From: Phycisphaeraceae bacterium
GTDB lineage: Bacteria > Planctomycetota > Phycisphaerae > Phycisphaerales > SM1A02
Direction of reading: 5' to 3'
Length of the DNA: 64,000 nucleotides
Assembly (NCBI GenBank): GCA_019636735.1
Contig: JAHBWY010000004.1
Span: forward strand, 186,001-250,000
Within the stretch, counting starts at the first letter, position 1; the number at the start of each line of letters is the position of its first letter. Both the position numbers and the translations under genes were made by a program. A model generated the notes under the pieces. It made no database searches and had not been told where the DNA came from. It was given only the letters and a program-made list of their open reading frames with translations. This document shows, in pieces, positions 1 through 8,703 of the stretch.

Positions 1-2
1 TA

Positions 3-251
3 CTTCCCGAGGAAGTCCTTCGGTGGATCGCCCCCGACGGTCGCACACGGACCTGGCGGGCGCTCGCCGATCTCGCGCGGCGGCCCTCTCTCATTCCCCA
101 CATGCGCGGGGTTCTCGCTCGCTCGCGCCGCGTGCTCCCGCGTGTGGGCGAGCGCACGGTGGAAGTCGCCCTCGCTTGGCGACGAGAGACCGCCAGCGCG
201 TCGTTCAGCCTTCTGGCCAGGAGTCAGGCATCCACCGAGGCAGATCGCTGA
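3..251 (+). CDS. C-terminal fragment of an unidentified protein
   Basis: The third forward frame is open from the window edge to a TGA at 249-251, giving 82 residues that begin LPEEVLRWIAPDGR and end SQASTEADR. The residues look like a real protein tail: charged and hydrophobic residues alternate as in amphipathic helices, and the stretch is not dominated by the Ala/Gly/Arg low complexity of shadow frames. The last 47 bases overlap the end of the M60-like gene on the other strand, so the two genes would converge tail to tail. I do not recognise the family; a glycosyltransferase C-terminus is possible but unsupported. The start lies outside the window. Confidence 0.45.
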   Translation, partial: LPEEVLRWIAPDGRTRTWRALADLARRPSLIPHMRGVLARSRRVLPRVGERTVEVALAWRRETASASFSLLARSQASTEADR

Positions 252-2457
252 TCGAGCGACGGGCCGCATCGGAAGTCGGCACTCCCCACGCTTCGAAGAA
301 CGGCCCGAGGTTGACACTGCTCGCTCGGCTGAAGCGGACCATCCACTGGTCACGCTTCTCATCGTCGCTCCGAGGACGCTCCGAAGCCGGTAGCGCTCGA
401 TACTCGGCAAAGACCCTCTTGAAGGTCTCCCACCCGAAGGCCTCCTGAAGTTGCAGGTACATCTGGAGCGCGAGGAAGGGATCGTTCTTCCATTCTTCGA
501 AGGGGGCGCCCTTGGCAAGATGCTCCTTCACCGAAGGCGGCCGATCGACCGCGGGGTGTCCACGGCTTCCAGGCTCGGGCGAGCAGATCGAGTCGATCGC
601 GTAGAGCGTGAAGAGATTGACCGTGACCTCCACGGTGCCGTCGAAGGTCCAGGCACCTTCCTGGTGGTTGTGTCCGAGTTCATGAAGAAGGCCCCATGAG
701 CCTCTCTGCAAGCGATCGAGCGACACCATGTCGATGGCGGCGTCGAGATGCGTCATGATCGGATAGCCGCTGTGCATGTAGCCCGCGCTGATCTGGAGGT
801 CGGCAACGAATCGGTGGGGGAAGGGAGGATCGAGCGGAATCGTGGCTAGTGTCGCGTGGGCGTCGCTGATCCTGTTCCAGAACTCCATGACCCCGGTGGG
901 ATCGTCGAGCTCTCGAAGGACCGCACTTGGCACCGAGACGATCACCTTCGATGACTCGAGTTCCCCCCAGGGCGCAGGCGCGTGTCTGGCGCTCGCCCAC
1001 TCATCGGGCGTTGTCGAACCGAGGATGAAGCGGGGGGCCTCAATGGCGCCGCTCACCAGGAGCGCGAGCGAACCCGGTCGACGCGAAGTGACCTCGAGAT
1101 AGATGAGACCACCGAAGGCGCTCGCGGCATGAATGCCGTCGGCTGCACCGGGAACGATGGTGACGATCTCCGGAACGCGCTGCCAGCGCTCAAGGTGCCA
1201 GAGCTGATCGGTGTGACAGCCGATGCGAAGAAGGAGCCCCTCAGCCGAGTGATCCTCTTCCTCGGGCACGACCGTGATGACTTCGCCGGGTGGCGCATAG
1301 AGCCCTGTGCTCTGCCAGCCGCCTTTCGCGAGATCGATTTCGACGCGGCGCTCGACCCTCGGGGCGCTCTCCGGCACCTCGCCGGGAAACGCGGATGCGG
1401 CAGGATGGACCGTGACTTCTTCCGGCGTCCGGTGTCGGTCCCTCTCAAGTCGAAGCGCGAGCAGCGTGCGCTCAAGGGCCTGCCGCGCGCGAAGCGGCTT
1501 CTCCTGAGATGGTCCCTGCGCGGCGATCGCCACCGCAGCGGGTGATTCGAGAATCTCCATCGCTTGCCGCATGAGCGGATGGTCCCTGGGCAGCACGCGA
1601 AGTGCGGCGAGGAGAGTGCTTCCCACCTGCGGATCCAAGGCGGGTGGTGCGCTCGCGCCTGGGTGAGAGGAGATCGCGCCTTCGAGTGCGTCGAGCGCCT
1701 GTTCCGCGTGGGTTGAGTTTGGCAGCATCGTCACGGTGAAGGCGCCGGGCTCGGTGGGTTCAAGCGTTCCATCGCACCAGGCGAGACCTGCGTCGAGCAG
1801 CAGCCGATTGCCCGGGTGTTCATGAATCGTGCGACCGGGATTGAGCTGGAGCCAGCCCCATCCGAGGCCTGCGGTCAAAAGGCCTCCACCATCTCGGATG
1901 AATCGCGCCACGGCCTCGCGCTCGCCATCACCGATGGAGTGAGCGTCGATGACCACGGCGTCGAAGTCGCGGAGAGCGTCGGGCCATCGGCCGCGCAGCG
2001 CTTCGGCCTTGAAGCCCGCGCCGCGAAGGAGCGTGAGCATGGCGTCATTGCGAAGAACACCGATGCGAGTGGCTTCGCCTCCGCCAAGCCAGGTCACGGC
2101 GTTGATGACGAAGCGCGAGGTGCCGGTGTGTCTGAGCGCCTCACCACCGATCATGCCCCCGTGCCCCAACGCAATCACGCGGCCCTTGTCCCACCGGGCA
2201 GCGGCAGCCACGGGCAGGACACTGCGGGCGTCGTGCCGACCCGCCACCAGCACTCGGGCATCAGCTCCGAGCACGGCGAGGGGGCCTGGGACACCAGCCG
2301 TTGCGAGTGCCGGCACGCCATCGAGAACTTCAGAGGCGATGAGCACCTGCACCGGTGGAGGTTCCGCGCGGGCCGGCTTGGAAAGTCCTCCCGCTGCAGT
2401 CATCAGGGCGGCGAGCAGGGTCGCGCCCAAGGCCAGTGGGTGTGGTCCAGTCATCAT
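205..2457 (-). CDS. Secreted M60-like (enhancin-type) zinc metallopeptidase
   Basis: A 750-residue exported protein. It opens with a signal peptide (hydrophobic core around residues 8-23, probable cut after PARA near 31). The first third looks like a Rossmann/GATase-like domain (VLIASEVLDG, FDAVVIDAHSI, GGGLLTAGLGWGW). The C-terminal third carries the zinc site HELGHNH (H592, E593, H596) followed by a downstream glutamate at E610, which fits the HExxH-8-28-E pattern of peptidase family M60 (enhancin/PF13402). Family members cut mucin-like glycoproteins in animal-associated bacteria; the substrate in a free-living planctomycete is unknown. It is a single gene, convergent with the fragment at the left edge. 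The M60 call rests on the zinc motif and overall size. Confidence 0.8.
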   Translation of the reverse strand: MMTGPHPLALGATLLAALMTAAGGLSKPARAEPPPVQVLIASEVLDGVPALATAGVPGPLAVLGADARVLVAGRHDARSVLPVAAAARWDKGRVIALGHGGMIGGEALRHTGTSRFVINAVTWLGGGEATRIGVLRNDAMLTLLRGAGFKAEALRGRWPDALRDFDAVVIDAHSIGDGEREAVARFIRDGGGLLTAGLGWGWLQLNPGRTIHEHPGNRLLLDAGLAWCDGTLEPTEPGAFTVTMLPNSTHAEQALDALEGAISSHPGASAPPALDPQVGSTLLAALRVLPRDHPLMRQAMEILESPAAVAIAAQGPSQEKPLRARQALERTLLALRLERDRHRTPEEVTVHPAASAFPGEVPESAPRVERRVEIDLAKGGWQSTGLYAPPGEVITVVPEEEDHSAEGLLLRIGCHTDQLWHLERWQRVPEIVTIVPGAADGIHAASAFGGLIYLEVTSRRPGSLALLVSGAIEAPRFILGSTTPDEWASARHAPAPWGELESSKVIVSVPSAVLRELDDPTGVMEFWNRISDAHATLATIPLDPPFPHRFVADLQISAGYMHSGYPIMTHLDAAIDMVSLDRLQRGSWGLLHELGHNHQEGAWTFDGTVEVTVNLFTLYAIDSICSPEPGSRGHPAVDRPPSVKEHLAKGAPFEEWKNDPFLALQMYLQLQEAFGWETFKRVFAEYRALPASERPRSDDEKRDQWMVRFSRASSVNLGPFFEAWGVPTSDAARRSISDLPRWMPDSWPEG

Positions 2458-2605
2458 CTACGGAAACGGTAGCACGCCCCGCACAGGTGTCAGGGTCACT
2501 GCGGCCTCACTGGCCGACAACTTCTCGAAGCGGGGCAAAGCGGAGGGGCAATCGGATCGAAGATCAATAGGCACACTTCTCTACGGCAAGGTGCGCCCTC
2601 ACGCC

Positions 2606-3016
2606 ATGGCTCTCCGCCCGTCCATTATCGTCTCCGCCCGAGGCTTGCATGCTCGGAGGCGGCCATTGCAGCCCGCTCGATCTCGCGGTCGCGCGTTCAC
2701 GATCATCGAGATCCTGATTGTCGTCTTCATCATCTCGGTGCTGGCGGCGCTGGTCATTCCTCGCGTGCTCTCGGCCATGACTGAGTCGAAGGAGGAAGCA
2801 GCGAAGGCCCGGGGAAGTCAGCTCTACACGCTGATGGTGCGCTACAACCAGTTCCATCCCGACAGTGCCATTCCCCTTTCGGACGGACCTGTCGCTGCGG
2901 CGGATCTGGCCAAGCTCGTGAGCGTGAACTACTGCACCGACGATGACCTGGTGAATCAGGTTGACTCGTCCAAGGGGTGGAGCATCGTCTCAGGTCGGCT
3001 TGTCCCGAGTCCATAA
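2606..3016 (+). CDS. Small type IV pilin-like / pseudopilin protein
   Basis: A 136-residue protein with a long basic leader followed by a prepilin signature: RGRA cut before FTIIEILIVVF, giving Ala30 at -1 instead of the usual Gly, Phe31 at +1 and Glu35 at +5. A hydrophobic N-terminal helix of about 20 residues follows (to about residue 52). The remaining 85 residues form a short soluble domain with a single Cys (NYCTDDD). Planctomycetes encode many such type II secretion or pilus-like subunits. The ATG at 2606 is chosen because it gives a compact leader; an upstream GTG at 2591 is possible. The Ala at -1 is tolerated by some prepilin peptidases but is atypical. No other pilus gene is adjacent; pilT lies 12 kb away. 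Confidence 0.7.
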   Translation: MALRPSIIVSARGLHARRRPLQPARSRGRAFTIIEILIVVFIISVLAALVIPRVLSAMTESKEEAAKARGSQLYTLMVRYNQFHPDSAIPLSDGPVAAADLAKLVSVNYCTDDDLVNQVDSSKGWSIVSGRLVPSP

Positions 3017-3277
3017 CCAGTGGGGGCTGCGGTCCCTTATGGGGCTGGTCGCGGCCCGCAGCTTCGGAACCCGGTGCCGATTGCGACGCCGGTCAAACGA
3101 GGGGTGCGGACGCCGCGTCACGAGTCACTTCTCAAGAACTTTCGAATTGGCCCGATCTTCGTTCTTGGCGAGGTCCGGAAGCGCAGTTAGTCTGTCCAGT
3201 GGCGTGGGAGGTGCGCGGTCGGCTCGGTGGCAATCTTCGATTGCGGTCGTCGCGTCATTCGAAGTCGGAGGATCCTG

Positions 3278-4969
3278 ATGCACCACCGCCGTCATCGCCC
3301 AGCGCGCTCGCGCCTGCTGATCGCATGTCTTCTGCCGCTGGGCAGTTCGTGGGCTCTCTCGGCCGCCGCCGCAGGCGACATCGTGCCGCAGCCCAAGGCG
3401 GGAGCGCCAATTGCGGGACTGACCCCCGATGAACTCGATCGCTTCTTCAAGGGCCGTCAGCGATACCAGCACAACTTCACCGTGGCCGAGGGGCTCGGCC
3501 CGATCTTCAACAAGGTCGGCTGCGCCGAGTGCCACACGAATCCGATCGGCGGCTGGGGGCAGATCACCGTCACCCGGTTTGCGCTCGAGGAGAAGAAGTC
3601 CTTTGACGATCTGGCCTGGCTCGGCGGCCCCGTTCATCAGGTGGGATCGATCGATCCCGACTGCGAGGAGATCATCCCCCCGATCGCCAATGTGATCGCC
3701 AAGCGAGTGACCAACTCCTCGCTTGCGTTCGGCTTGATTGAAGCGATTCCAGATGCGGACATTCTGGCCAATGCCGATCCCTTCGATTCCAACGCCGACG
3801 GCATTTCCGGGCGCGTCCACTGGGTCGAGCCGGTCGAGGCGCGGGGCACACTGCGAGCCGGTCGTTTCGGATGGAAGGCGCAGGTGGCGACGGTCCTGAC
3901 CTTCTCCGCCGATGCGGCGCTGAATGAGATCGGCATCACGAACCGCTTCTTTCCCCACGAGAACGCGCCGAATGGCGACCTCGATCGTCTGGCCAACTGC
4001 GACCAGATCCCGGATATCGAGGACATCGCTGATGCGGAAGGCTTCGAGTTCATCGACCGCGTGACTGACTTCCAGCGCTTCCTCGGTCCGCCGCCGCAGA
4101 CGCCGAAGTCAGGCATGGCCGGGGAAGCAATCTTCCACGCCATCGGCTGCGCGAAGTGCCACATCGCCGAATGGACGACCGCCAACGATCCTGCGATTGA
4201 AGCGGCGCTGCGTGGCAAGACGATCCGACCCTACTCCGACTTCCTGCTCCACAACATGGGGCTCCTCGGCGACGGCATGATCGACGGCGAAGCGCAGGAG
4301 CTCGAGATGCGAACGCCGACCCTGTGGAATCTCCGAACGCGCGATCCCATGCTCCACGACGGGCGCGCGGCGGGCGGCACCTTCGAGGAGCGCATCGCCG
4401 GACCGCAAGGTGCCATCTGGTGGCACAATGTCATTGCGAGCGAAGCCCGTCCGAGCGCTCAGGCGTTCTTCGCCCTTTCTGTCGTCGATCGCGCCAAGGT
4501 GGTGGCGTTCCTCGACTCGCTCGGCCGGCTCGAGTTCGATGCCGATGGCGATGGTTCGATCCGCTACGCCGACTTCCTGAGTTTCCAAGCGTGCTTCGGC
4601 CAGAGCGGTGTCACACCGGACGATGCCTGCGCGATCCATGACATCGACCAGGATGGATCGATCACACTCGCCGACTTCGCACTGCTGCTGGCGGTCTACG
4701 AGGACCCCAATGGCGATTGCAATGGCGACGGGATCAGCGACTTGGAGGCGATTCTTCTTGGAGCGCCCGATCTTGACGGCGACGGCATTCCCGATGGTTG
4801 CGGCCGGGTGTGCGTTGGTGATCTCGACGGCAACGGCGCCGTGAATGGCGCCGATCTCGCAATCGTGCTCGGCGCATGGGGAACCCCTGCGGCCGATCTC
4901 AATGGAGACGGAACGACCAACGGCGCGGATATTGCCGTGGTCCTGGGCCACTGGGGCGCGTGCCCCTGA
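3278..4969 (+). CDS. Di-haem oxidoreductase (DUF1111 type) with dockerin-like tail
   Basis: A 563-residue exported c-type cytochrome. The ATG at 3278 has GGAGG six bases upstream. A signal peptide ends near AAAAG (residues 30-33). Two haem-binding motifs are visible: CAECH at 82-86 and CAKCH at 291-295, the layout of the DUF1111 di-haem oxidoreductase family (distant MauG/peroxidase relatives). After about residue 425 the sequence becomes a series of calcium-loop repeats: DADGDGSIRYADF, DIDQDGSITLADF, DLDGDGIPDGCG, then the two-loop dockerin-like tail (about 510-563) ending in GHWGACP. The substrate is unknown; the family is often called thiol oxidoreductase without much proof. The VCBS-repeat gene follows after 86 bases on the same strand and carries the same tail. 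Confidence 0.85.
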   Translation: MHHRRHRPARSRLLIACLLPLGSSWALSAAAAGDIVPQPKAGAPIAGLTPDELDRFFKGRQRYQHNFTVAEGLGPIFNKVGCAECHTNPIGGWGQITVTRFALEEKKSFDDLAWLGGPVHQVGSIDPDCEEIIPPIANVIAKRVTNSSLAFGLIEAIPDADILANADPFDSNADGISGRVHWVEPVEARGTLRAGRFGWKAQVATVLTFSADAALNEIGITNRFFPHENAPNGDLDRLANCDQIPDIEDIADAEGFEFIDRVTDFQRFLGPPPQTPKSGMAGEAIFHAIGCAKCHIAEWTTANDPAIEAALRGKTIRPYSDFLLHNMGLLGDGMIDGEAQELEMRTPTLWNLRTRDPMLHDGRAAGGTFEERIAGPQGAIWWHNVIASEARPSAQAFFALSVVDRAKVVAFLDSLGRLEFDADGDGSIRYADFLSFQACFGQSGVTPDDACAIHDIDQDGSITLADFALLLAVYEDPNGDCNGDGISDLEAILLGAPDLDGDGIPDGCGRVCVGDLDGNGAVNGADLAIVLGAWGTPAADLNGDGTTNGADIAVVLGHWGACP

Positions 4970-5055
4970 TGGCCAACTGATGGGTCCGACGGCAAGCGTC
5001 CGCGTGGACGACTTCACATACACCGGCCCATGGCCGGACAGGCAAGGAGATTCGA

Positions 5056-7428
5056 ATGCAGATGATGAGATGGATTGCAGTGGCAAGCGTGGCGACGGCC
5101 TTCACCGCGCTGGCCACCGCGGACTGGGCGACCTTTGTGAACGAGACCTCCACGCGGCTGGTCGCGGCGCCGGGGCTCGGGGTCAGTGATCCCGAGGAGA
5201 AGGACTTCGCCTACGCCGACTTCAACAAGAATGGCTTCATCGATCTGGTGGTGGTGCGCAAGCAGCCCTTCACCAACCCCAACGGCAAGCGGAATGTCCT
5301 TTTCATGAACGAGGGTGGGGTGCTGGTCGACCGCACCGTCGAGTATGCAACCAATGCTGATGATGGCGGCCAGGGCTTCCTCGATATCACCAATGATCGT
5401 GATGTCGCGATCGCCGACTTCGATGGCGACGGCTGGCTCGACATCGTCACCTGCCCAGCGCTCAACCAGAACCTCCCGAAGACCATCTCGCACCCGCGCA
5501 TCTACCGCAATCTCGGTAATGACGCGCAGGGCAACTGGCTCGGATTCAGATACGAGCAGGCCCGAATTCCCACCATGCCCGAGGCACCCAATGGCTGCGG
5601 CGTGGCCGTGGGTGATGTCACGGGTAACGGCCGGCCGGACATCTACATCGTCAACTATCTGAGCGCTCAGGGCGATCGCCTGCTCATCAACGACGGCAAC
5701 GGCTTCTTCACCGACGAGACGCTCGTTCGCATGACGAACCAGATGATCAATTCGGGCTTCGGCACGCAGGGCGCGATCGTCGATCTCAACGGCAACGGCG
5801 TGAACGATGTCGTCAAGTCGGAGAACGGCCCGTTCAAGGTGAACTACAACAATCCCGCCAACCAGGGCTTCTTCAACAAGCATGAAGTCCCGAGTTCAGG
5901 TGCCCACTACGGCATGGCGGCGGGCGATCTGAACAATGACGGCAAGATCGACATCGTCATTGGCGACGATGGCTCGGACCGCTACCTGCTCAACCTTGGG
6001 AACAACGCGAGCGGCTCGGCGACCTTCCAGAGCAAGACCTTCTCATTCCTCTCAGGTGGCGACGATGGCTTCGGCAACAATGTGCGAATCGTCGATCTGA
6101 ACAACGACGGCTTCAACGATGTGCTGATTGCCGATGTCGATGTCGACATCGGAGGGTGCTCGCGCCGGCTTCACTTCTATCGCAATCTCGGCAATGTCCC
6201 GAGCGTGACGCTTCAGGATCAGGGCACCTGCGGCATTCCCGCCGCGTCGCTGACCGGAACGCACGATGTCGCGACTTTTGACATCAACAACGATGGTTGG
6301 ATCGATCTCGTCATCGGTCGATGCTCGGGCATCAGTGTCTGGATGAATGTGCCGCCGGCCGGCATCATCACCAGCTATCCGAGCGGACTGCCCGGCTTTA
6401 TCACGCCGAACGCCGCGACGGTCTTCCCCGTGCGATTCACGGCGACCGGAGGCGGCACATTGGTGGCCAACTCGCCGAAGCTGAACTACTCGGTGAGTGG
6501 CGGCGCGGTGCAGGTTTCCTCGCTCGTCCTTCTTCCGAACGGCGATTACGAGGCGACGCTTCCCGCGGTCGAGTGCACTCAGACGATCAAGTGGTGGGTG
6601 AGTTCGACGCTTTCGCCCGGCAATGTCACCTTCCTCGATCCGTCCAGTGCCCCGGCGATCGGCTACACCTCGATTTCGGCCGTGGGTACGGAGATCACCT
6701 ATCGCGACGAGTTCGAGCAGGGCAATGTGGGCTGGACCGTGTGGAATCATCCGTCGCTGACGGGCGGCGCATGGGAACTCGCGAATCCCAACGGCACCAT
6801 CTCCGGCGGCCAGGTTGCCGCTCCCGATGAGGACGCAACGGCGGGTGATGGCGTCATGGCATGGGTCACCGAGAATGGCCCCCCCGGTGCCTCCGCCGGT
6901 GCGCACGATGTCGATGGCGGTCCCACGGTGCTGACTTCGCCGTTGATCAATCTCGCGGGCGAGGATGCCCTCATTTCCTACTCCGCATGGTTCTTCTGCA
7001 GCAATGCAGGATCCGCTGGCGCCGATCGCCTCGAAGTCGGATTGAGCAATGATGACGGCGCGACCTGGGTCAATGTCAACGCCATCCTCACCACCGGAAG
7101 TGCGTGGAAGAACTACACCTTCCGCGTCAGTGACTGGATGACGCCGACCGCCACGATGCGAGTGCGTTTCTCGGTGCAGGATGTGCCCAACAACTCGACC
7201 ACGGAAGCGGGCATTGACAACTTCCAGATCGAGAAGATCCTCTGCAGCACACCGTGCCCCGCGGACTTCAATGGCGATGGCACCGTGAATGGCGCCGACA
7301 TTGCCATCGTCCTCGGCGCATGGGGACAGAAGGGCCCCCCCGGATTCCCGGGTGATGCTGATGGCAACGGCGTGGTCAATGGCGCCGATGTGGCCGTTGT
7401 GCTCGGGGCCTGGGGCGCGTGCCCGTGA
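5056..7428 (+). CDS. Secreted VCBS/FG-GAP repeat protein with dockerin-like tail
   Basis: A 790-residue exported protein. AGGAGA lies five bases before the ATG, and a short signal peptide ends near TALATA (residue 22). Residues of about 45-430 hold beta-propeller blades of the FG-GAP/VCBS type, with calcium loops such as DFDGDGWLDIV, DLNNDGKIDIVIG, DLNNDGFNDVLIAD and DINNDGWIDLVIG. A beta-rich middle follows, and then a jelly-roll-like domain (about 550-725; DEFEQGNVGW, LTSPLINLAG, GIDNFQIEK). The end is the two-loop dockerin-like tail ending GAWGACP. Such proteins are usually surface or extracellular adhesion/binding proteins; no enzyme motif is evident. It follows the di-haem gene closely and is followed by a strong terminator, so the two may form one transcript. 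Confidence 0.8.
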   Translation: MQMMRWIAVASVATAFTALATADWATFVNETSTRLVAAPGLGVSDPEEKDFAYADFNKNGFIDLVVVRKQPFTNPNGKRNVLFMNEGGVLVDRTVEYATNADDGGQGFLDITNDRDVAIADFDGDGWLDIVTCPALNQNLPKTISHPRIYRNLGNDAQGNWLGFRYEQARIPTMPEAPNGCGVAVGDVTGNGRPDIYIVNYLSAQGDRLLINDGNGFFTDETLVRMTNQMINSGFGTQGAIVDLNGNGVNDVVKSENGPFKVNYNNPANQGFFNKHEVPSSGAHYGMAAGDLNNDGKIDIVIGDDGSDRYLLNLGNNASGSATFQSKTFSFLSGGDDGFGNNVRIVDLNNDGFNDVLIADVDVDIGGCSRRLHFYRNLGNVPSVTLQDQGTCGIPAASLTGTHDVATFDINNDGWIDLVIGRCSGISVWMNVPPAGIITSYPSGLPGFITPNAATVFPVRFTATGGGTLVANSPKLNYSVSGGAVQVSSLVLLPNGDYEATLPAVECTQTIKWWVSSTLSPGNVTFLDPSSAPAIGYTSISAVGTEITYRDEFEQGNVGWTVWNHPSLTGGAWELANPNGTISGGQVAAPDEDATAGDGVMAWVTENGPPGASAGAHDVDGGPTVLTSPLINLAGEDALISYSAWFFCSNAGSAGADRLEVGLSNDDGATWVNVNAILTTGSAWKNYTFRVSDWMTPTATMRVRFSVQDVPNNSTTEAGIDNFQIEKILCSTPCPADFNGDGTVNGADIAIVLGAWGQKGPPGFPGDADGNGVVNGADVAVVLGAWGACP

Positions 7429-7477
7429 CGCGTCTGTAACTGAGTGCATCGCGGCGCGTGGCGCCGTCGAAGATCAT

Positions 7478-7520
7478 GGAGGCCGCGGGACCGAGAGGTT
7501 CCGCGGCCTCCTTGCTTTCT
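7478..7520 (+). terminator. Rho-independent terminator after the VCBS gene
   Basis: A perfect 11-bp stem (GGAGGCCGCGG at 7478-7488 pairing with CCGCGGCCTCC at 7501-7511) with a 12-base loop is followed by TTGCTTTCT. It lies 50 bases after the stop codon of the VCBS-repeat gene. Confidence 0.8.
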
Positions 7521-7611
7521 GCGTCCACAGGAGCCCCGATTCGGCCGTACAGTGCAGCCGCGCGGGGCCAACTCCCTTCAAGGGATCAGGGGAACTCTAC
7601 CGTACACCGAC

Positions 7612-8703
7612 ATGACCGTCCGATCCGGTACCACCCTCATGCTGCTGCTCGCCACGCTGGCTGCCTGCAAGGACTCTGCGCCCGTCCGACGCGAGCCCCC
7701 GCCGGTCCCCGTGAGGACCGCGCTCGCGGAGCGGCTCGATGTCCCCCATCGCATCCGGGCGATCGGCGCCGTCGAGAGCGTGGCTTCCGTCACGATCCGC
7801 CCGCAGGTGTCCGGACAGATCCAGACCATCGTGGCGGGCGAGGGGACGACCGTGGAGTCGGGCGACCTGCTCGTCACCATTGATCCTCGGCCTCTTCAAG
7901 CGGCGCTGCGCGAGGCCGAGGCGAATCTCAATCGTCTTCGGGTCATGGCCGAGGATGCTGAGCGAAACGCGGCGCTGGTCCGCGACGCGCTGGGCAAGGG
8001 GGCCGCCACGCAGCGGGAACTCGATGCAGCCTCGGCGCGCGCCGAGGCTTCACGCGCGGAAGCGGCGGCAGCGGAGGCGATGGTTGAGACCGCGACGCTG
8101 AACCTCTCCTACAGCGAGATCAGAGCCCCGATCCCCGGCCGCCTCGGCGCTGTTCGGGTTCGGCAGGGCACCATCGTCCGCGCGAATGAGACCGACCTGA
8201 TGGACCTGGTGCAGATCGTCCCGATTGATGTCGCATTCTCGATCCCGGAGCAGCATCTCTCCCAGGTGAAACGAGGGATCCAGGTGGCCGAGCACCCGGT
8301 CTTCGCCGTCCTTCCTGGCTCGGCCGAGCCGCTCGAAGGGACGCTCTGGTTCGTCGACAATCGGGTCGATGACCGGACGGGGCAGGTCCGGCTCAAGGCG
8401 CGCTTCGACAACAGTGAAGGTCGTCTCTGGCCCGGCCAGTTCGCCCATGTGCAGTTGCAGGTCGGCATTGATCAGGGAGCCGTGGTAGTGCCATCCCGCG
8501 CCGTCCAGCGCTCGCAGCAGGGGACCTTCGTCTTCGTGGTCGAGGACGAATCCCGCGCCACCATGAAGCCCGTCACGATCGAGCGCACCGCCGACGGCGT
8601 GGCCGTCATCACCGAAGGCCTGGTGGGTGGCGAGACGGTCATCACCGATGGCCAGTTGCGAGTGGTTCCCGGCGCCATCGTCGCCGTCCGGAGCGAGTCA
8701 TGA
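7612..8703 (+). CDS. RND efflux periplasmic adaptor (membrane fusion) lipoprotein
   Basis: A 363-residue lipoprotein with lipobox LAAC (Cys19) after a short hydrophobic leader. It contains the standard adaptor parts: a lipoyl-like beta segment (ASVTIRPQVSGQIQTI), an alpha-helical hairpin (about 95-160, LREAEANLNRL to ASRAEAAAAEAMV), the return strand (LSYSEIRAPIPGRLG) and a beta-barrel plus membrane-proximal domain (GQVRLKARFDNSEGRLWPGQF, VVPSRAVQRSQQG). It bridges the inner-membrane RND pump to an outer-membrane channel. The stop overlaps the start of the pump gene by four bases (ATGA), so the two are translationally coupled. No outer-membrane TolC-like factor is in the window. The ATG at 7612 is preferred over upstream in-frame starts because it gives the lipoprotein signal. 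Confidence 0.9.
   Translation: MTVRSGTTLMLLLATLAACKDSAPVRREPPPVPVRTALAERLDVPHRIRAIGAVESVASVTIRPQVSGQIQTIVAGEGTTVESGDLLVTIDPRPLQAALREAEANLNRLRVMAEDAERNAALVRDALGKGAATQRELDAASARAEASRAEAAAAEAMVETATLNLSYSEIRAPIPGRLGAVRVRQGTIVRANETDLMDLVQIVPIDVAFSIPEQHLSQVKRGIQVAEHPVFAVLPGSAEPLEGTLWFVDNRVDDRTGQVRLKARFDNSEGRLWPGQFAHVQLQVGIDQGAVVVPSRAVQRSQQGTFVFVVEDESRATMKPVTIERTADGVAVITEGLVGGETVITDGQLRVVPGAIVAVRSES

Noticed and set aside
6052..7449. A 465-codon open frame opposite the VCBS gene
   Set aside because: High-GC antisense shadow; it is rich in Asp/Arg/Ile repeats mirroring the calcium loops, with no signal, fold pattern or ribosome site.
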